A DNA stretch of 24,231 bases from a virus, in IMG/VR virus record IMGVR_UViG_3300023262_000009, positions 1 through 24,231 of that record. One strand, given 5' to 3'. The notes under the pieces are model-generated. The model was not told the origin of the DNA and did not search any database. It saw only the letters and a list, made by a program, of their open reading frames with translations. Shown piece after piece: positions 21,529 to 24,231 of the stretch (positions are counted from its first letter, which is position 1; each line of letters opens with the position of its first letter). The position numbers and the translations under genes were made by a program.

Positions 21529-22205
21529 GCTCCGACTTCGCCCACCTGGTCGCCCGCTGCGTGCTGGGGCTTGGCAATCTTGAGCGCAAGGGATCCCTGC
21601 AGCGCCCCTGGCTCACCCTGGTCAGGTCCGGCGGAGAGCTCGCCTATCTGCGACACCTCCATGTTCAGCTGCGCCGGCTTTGCAGTGGTCAGTACAGGTC
21701 TCAGCTGGACTGGATCCCCGGGACCAGTGGCGGAGATATGGCCAGGCTGCGCTTCCACTCAGAAGAGCTCGAGGGGTTGATCGGCCGGCCCCCTGCTGAG
21801 CTCTGGCGCCTCTGCTCTTCTTGTGATCGCCAGGGGTTGGGCCACCTCACGGCTGTCCTCTGGCTGGACCGAGGCGGTTGGCGCCCTGTCGGCCGAGGCG
21901 GCTTGATCTGGGCTCGCACCAGTGATGACATTTTCAAACCCCTTGACCTGCTACGTCTTCACTCGGTTATCGGCGCCAAGCCCGGCAATGGAGGCGGCAG
22001 GCGCAGCGGCTATCAGGCCATCCTCGTGCCGGAGTCCGGCATGCGCTCATTGCTTCGACTGCTCCGCCCTTCGTGCCACCCCAGCATGCTGGGGTGCCTA
22101 CGCCGGCAGCAGCCAGGGGTCAGGCATGGGCTGATGGCGCTCAGAGAGGAGAGGGGGCCGTCGTCCACCAGCCTGCTTCGGGAGGCTATCGGCTTCCTAC
22201 CGTAG
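21525..22205 (+). CDS. Degenerate LAGLIDADG-like paralog
   Basis: 226 residues; the GTG overlaps the previous stop (GTGA, 21525-21528). The outline matches the LAGLIDADG_2 family. The first motif is LVARCVLGLGNLERKGS (residues 8-24), where L16 replaces the catalytic acid. The second is GHLTAVLWLDRGGW (106-119), where D115-R116 replaces DDG. It is followed by LIWARTSDDIFKPLDLLRLHSVIG, YQAILVPESGMRSLLRLLRP and HPSMLG (185-190), the classic C-terminal ending. Both catalytic positions are lost, so it should bind but not cut, if it binds at all. It could be a dead homing endonuclease or a DNA-binding partner or regulator (compare WhiA, a bacterial regulator derived from this fold). A 20-bp palindrome lies over the HPSMLG codons. 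Confidence 0.62.
   Translation: MSSDFAHLVARCVLGLGNLERKGSLQRPWLTLVRSGGELAYLRHLHVQLRRLCSGQYRSQLDWIPGTSGGDMARLRFHSEELEGLIGRPPAELWRLCSSCDRQGLGHLTAVLWLDRGGWRPVGRGGLIWARTSDDIFKPLDLLRLHSVIGAKPGNGGGRRSGYQAILVPESGMRSLLRLLRPSCHPSMLGCLRRQQPGVRHGLMALREERGPSSTSLLREAIGFLP
22077..22096. repeat. Perfect 20-bp palindrome inside the LAGLIDADG-like gene
   Basis: CACCCCAGCA followed directly by its exact reverse complement TGCTGGGGTG. It covers the codons for the conserved HPSMLG segment. Palindromes of this length are unlikely by chance in 24 kb, although the gene's G+C raises the odds. It could be a two-fold binding site or a hairpin. Confidence 0.8.
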
Positions 22206-22225
22206 GGGCAGAAGAGATCCGCCCC

Positions 22226-23032
22226 ATGCCAGTCGATCAGTACGGCCGAGACCCCGCGCCACTGCGCAGTCTCTACGGGGGCAGCTACACCTCAAGCGGT
22301 AGTCACAACGACACCCGGCTGCCACTCAACAAGAGCCCTCAGACGCCGGAACTCTTAGGCGTTCTCGGCGTTGGTCTCCATCGCATCGAGGGGCTGATCG
22401 GCTCCCAGTCCGGGGCAGCCACTCGCTTTTACGAGTTCGAGACCGCGGCACCATCGCGCATCCGCTTGCGCCCTGTCTCGGTCAATGCGTTCACCAGCCC
22501 ACGGGTCCAATGGGCCTTGCGCCGCGTTGACGGCGGTGACGGCGTAATGCTCGAAGATCTCCAGCTGCAGTCCCGCAACCAAGAAGGTACTGGCCAGAGT
22601 GGTTTCCTGATTCAGCCCGGCAGGTTCCGGGTCACCGTGTCGACCTCGGGCTGGTATCAGCTGCCGTTCGTCGCCGACCTGGACCTTCGGGAGCCTGTCG
22701 TCATTGGCTCCGGAGAAAGCTCCGACCTCGCCAACACTGTCGCCACGCTCGAGCTTGATGTCGATGTCAGGCTGAACTACCCCTTGCTCCTACCTGCTTC
22801 CGGGGACGCGGCGGAATCTCTGGGCCAGGAGTTCGTGCTCGACTTCACCGCCGTCCTGCAACGAACAGTCCTCCTGCCAGTCGTGCTCTTCTTCTCCTAT
22901 GTGCGGGACGACTACTGGGAGTTCGGCTACGCGGAAGGGGACGGAGATTCGATCACCGACAGCGAGCTTGTCGCAAACGCGATCCTCGAGATCACAGCAT
23001 CCCTCTCTGTGACCACGCCGTCCAGTCCGTAG
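22226..23032 (+). CDS. Virion-type protein, 268 residues, unknown
   Basis: ATG at 22226, 20 bases after the previous stop, is preferred over an upstream in-frame start at 22073 that lies inside the LAGLIDADG-like gene. The product is beta-rich: LLGVLGVGLHRIEGLIGSQ, TRFYEFETAAPSRIRLRPV, RFRVTVSTSGWYQLPFVADLDL, EFVLDFTAVLQRTVLLPVVLFFSYVRDDYW. The C-terminus ends ILEITASLSVTTPSSP. The composition resembles jelly-roll or fibre-type virion proteins. There is no recognisable enzymatic motif. It is followed at once by another virion-type gene, and I infer a tail or capsid-surface role. Confidence 0.62.
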   Translation: MPVDQYGRDPAPLRSLYGGSYTSSGSHNDTRLPLNKSPQTPELLGVLGVGLHRIEGLIGSQSGAATRFYEFETAAPSRIRLRPVSVNAFTSPRVQWALRRVDGGDGVMLEDLQLQSRNQEGTGQSGFLIQPGRFRVTVSTSGWYQLPFVADLDLREPVVIGSGESSDLANTVATLELDVDVRLNYPLLLPASGDAAESLGQEFVLDFTAVLQRTVLLPVVLFFSYVRDDYWEFGYAEGDGDSITDSELVANAILEITASLSVTTPSSP

Positions 23033-23060
23033 ACTGCGCTCACACGGTGGCGCTCTTTCG

Positions 23061-23492
23061 ATGGCCTTTTCAGATGCCTTGGCCAATTCCCTGCTGGGGT
23101 GGTTCAAGGGCTCCGCTTTCGTCACAGCCCCCTCCACTACTCTGCACCTCAGTCTTCACACAGGTGAGCCCGGGCCGGCCGGCACTCAAAGCGACGTCAC
23201 AACGGCAGTGGCGGGCGGGCGGGCGGCTATGCCGGTCGCCGACTTGGGGGCCATTGGCTCTGACGCTGCTGGCGGTCGGGTGATCTCCGTGGAAGCGATC
23301 GTCAACTTCACCAACTCCGCCCTGGCTATCGGGCAGATCTCTCACGTCGGTATCTGGAGTGCGGCCAGCGCCGGCACCTTTTACGCCGGTGCCGCCTTGA
23401 CTCAGTCAGCCAGTGTGCAGGTGGGTGACATCGTCAGGATCCCGATCGGCGGACTCCGGCTCCGGGCTGTCGGCTACATGCCTCCGCCTTGA
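23061..23492 (+). CDS. Small phage virion protein, gp80/tail-fibre-like family
   Basis: 143 residues; ATG at 23061. Its features match a widespread family of small phage structural proteins annotated as tail fibre or gp80-like: the opening MAFSDALANSLLGWFKG, TLHLSLHTGEPGPAG, GRAAMPVADLGAIG, then VNFTNSALAIGQISHVGIWSAAS and AGAALTQSASVQVGDIVRIPIGGLRL near the end. The family folds as a beta-sandwich associated with the tail or head surface. The name is a family resemblance from memory. The gene ends 2 bases before the convergent lysozyme-transpeptidase gene. Confidence 0.7.
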   Translation: MAFSDALANSLLGWFKGSAFVTAPSTTLHLSLHTGEPGPAGTQSDVTTAVAGGRAAMPVADLGAIGSDAAGGRVISVEAIVNFTNSALAIGQISHVGIWSAASAGTFYAGAALTQSASVQVGDIVRIPIGGLRLRAVGYMPPP

Positions 23493-23493
23493 T

Positions 23494-24231
23494 TCAGCCG
23501 GGCTGGTAGACGCCTACGAACAACTTCCCTTTGCGCGCCAGGGGCATGACCTTGTCGCGGAGATCCATGTTGCGCATGCGGACACAGCCAAGGGTCGCGT
23601 ACAGCGGCTGCTTCGGTTTCCAGGCCCCGGGCCAGCCGGCTCCAGTCCCGCCACCGTGAATCATGATCCCGGCCCGCCCGAAACCGGCCTCCTGGTTTTC
23701 CATTTCCACCAGGTCTAGGGAATACCAGCCGTACGAGCGACGCACTCTTGAGAATGTCTCGCTGGAGTCCTGCTCGTAGTCCGCATGTAGCTGGCCGACC
23801 CGGTAGAGGCCGGGAGGAGTGTCCCCTCGTGACATCTTCCAGTCCTCGACCTGCCCGTGGCACAGGGCCGGGATCACCCAGAGAAAGCGACCTGCCGAGT
23901 CATAAGCTCTGGCCGCGTTCGCCTTGCCATTCACCAGCAGGTAATGATCACCGTCGGCCAGTGGCGCGGGGATCTTGGGGCCAACGAGACCCTTCTCTGC
24001 TTCCGTCACCCAGCTCAGGGTGCTGGACTGCCTGGGCCCAGCCCCCACTGGGCCCGTCGGAGCAGGGACCGGTTGCGGCGGTGGCGGTGCTGCTACGCCC
24101 AGGGTGGCCGCAAAGATGTTCTCGAGGCTGGCGAACGATTTGACCGGCTGACCGTAGAAGCTCTTGCCAGCAAGGGTGGGCAGGCTGGCCCATTCCGGAG
24201 CAAGCTTCGCCACGTTCGACTTGGTGAACTT
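23494..24231 (-). CDS. Lysozyme C-terminus fused to L,D-transpeptidase-like domain (partial)
   Basis: The frame is open to the right window edge, so the N-terminus is missing. The first visible part (SNVAKLAPEWASLPTLAGKSFYGQPVK) matches the end of the lysozyme domain at 12.9-13.0 kb, so an upstream lambda-R-like domain is expected outside. A Pro/Ala-rich linker follows, then a YkuD-type domain: HYLLVNGKANAARAYDSAGRFLWVIPA, GDTPPGLYRVGQL, GIMIHGGG, and TLGCVRMRNMDL containing the catalytic-type cysteine. The usual SHGC(V/I)R reads TLGCVR, so the second histidine is replaced by leucine. It may still bind peptidoglycan. Known function: cross-linking peptidoglycan peptides; in a phage it may act at the cell wall during entry or lysis. 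Confidence 0.78.
   Translation of the reverse strand, partial: KFTKSNVAKLAPEWASLPTLAGKSFYGQPVKSFASLENIFAATLGVAAPPPPQPVPAPTGPVGAGPRQSSTLSWVTEAEKGLVGPKIPAPLADGDHYLLVNGKANAARAYDSAGRFLWVIPALCHGQVEDWKMSRGDTPPGLYRVGQLHADYEQDSSETFSRVRRSYGWYSLDLVEMENQEAGFGRAGIMIHGGGTGAGWPGAWKPKQPLYATLGCVRMRNMDLRDKVMPLARKGKLFVGVYQPG

Noticed and set aside
8264-23492. Diversity-generating retroelement acting on fibre or tip protein
   Set aside because: No reverse transcriptase and no template/variable repeat pair with adenine-biased differences is present in the window.
1-24231. tRNA genes, attachment sites or an integrase
   Set aside because: I looked for clover-leaf arm patterns, integrase-like frames and flanking direct repeats and found none that I could support.

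Overview
The window reads as part of a tailed double-stranded DNA phage genome. The likely host is a GC-rich freshwater picocyanobacterium of the Synechococcus/Cyanobium type. Direct evidence for a phage: a VapE-type primase-helicase, a deoxynucleotide kinase, free-standing HNH and LAGLIDADG-type nucleases, a major capsid protein candidate, a repeat-built tail fibre, and two lysozyme-like proteins. Genes are packed tightly, often with 4-base GTGA/ATGA stop-start overlaps. The host guess rests on the high G+C, on five copies of the cyanobacterial HIP1 octamer GCGATCGC that I found by eye, on many start sites without Shine-Dalgarno sequences, and on virion proteins that resemble ones I remember from cyanophages. 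No terminase, portal, integrase, tRNA or CRISPR array is visible, so the packaging module must lie outside. Both ends cut through genes.

Layout. Positions 1-0.6 kb hold two small plus-strand genes. An HNH endonuclease lies on minus (0.6-1.0 kb). A leftward/rightward divergence at about 1.0-1.17 kb starts the plus-strand replication block (1.17-7.95 kb): AEP primase/VirE helicase, two small unknowns, dNMP kinase, HNH_3-like endonuclease and four unknown proteins. From 20.8 kb down to 7.95 kb everything is on the minus strand and is read right to left: major capsid protein, a second capsid-region protein and a rho-independent terminator; then a helix-hairpin-helix protein, a connector-like protein, a proline-rich repeat protein, several virion-type proteins (one with a SWIM-like zinc motif), and a small BPSL0761-like protein; then a possible lysis cluster (lambda-R-like lysozyme fused to a degenerate M23 domain, two 2-TM proteins, and an anchored coiled-coil protein); then a 12-repeat tail fibre. 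At 20.88-23.49 kb transcription turns plus again: two translationally coupled LAGLIDADG-like proteins diverge from the capsid gene, followed by two virion-type proteins. At the right edge a minus-strand gene carries a lysozyme C-terminal remnant fused to an L,D-transpeptidase-like domain. It is paralogous to the lysozyme at 12-13.3 kb.

How it works together (inference). The plus-strand block would copy the genome and supply nucleotides. The long minus-strand block would build the particle and lyse the cell. The capsid-proximal genes carry real Shine-Dalgarno sites, whereas the replication block uses pyrimidine-rich leaders, which suggests a difference in translation strength. The most interesting points are the tandem LAGLIDADG-like pair in which only one member keeps acidic residues, its 20-bp perfect palindrome, the paired lysozyme paralogs with different degenerate second domains, and a connector-like gene whose conserved N-terminus has no standard start codon.
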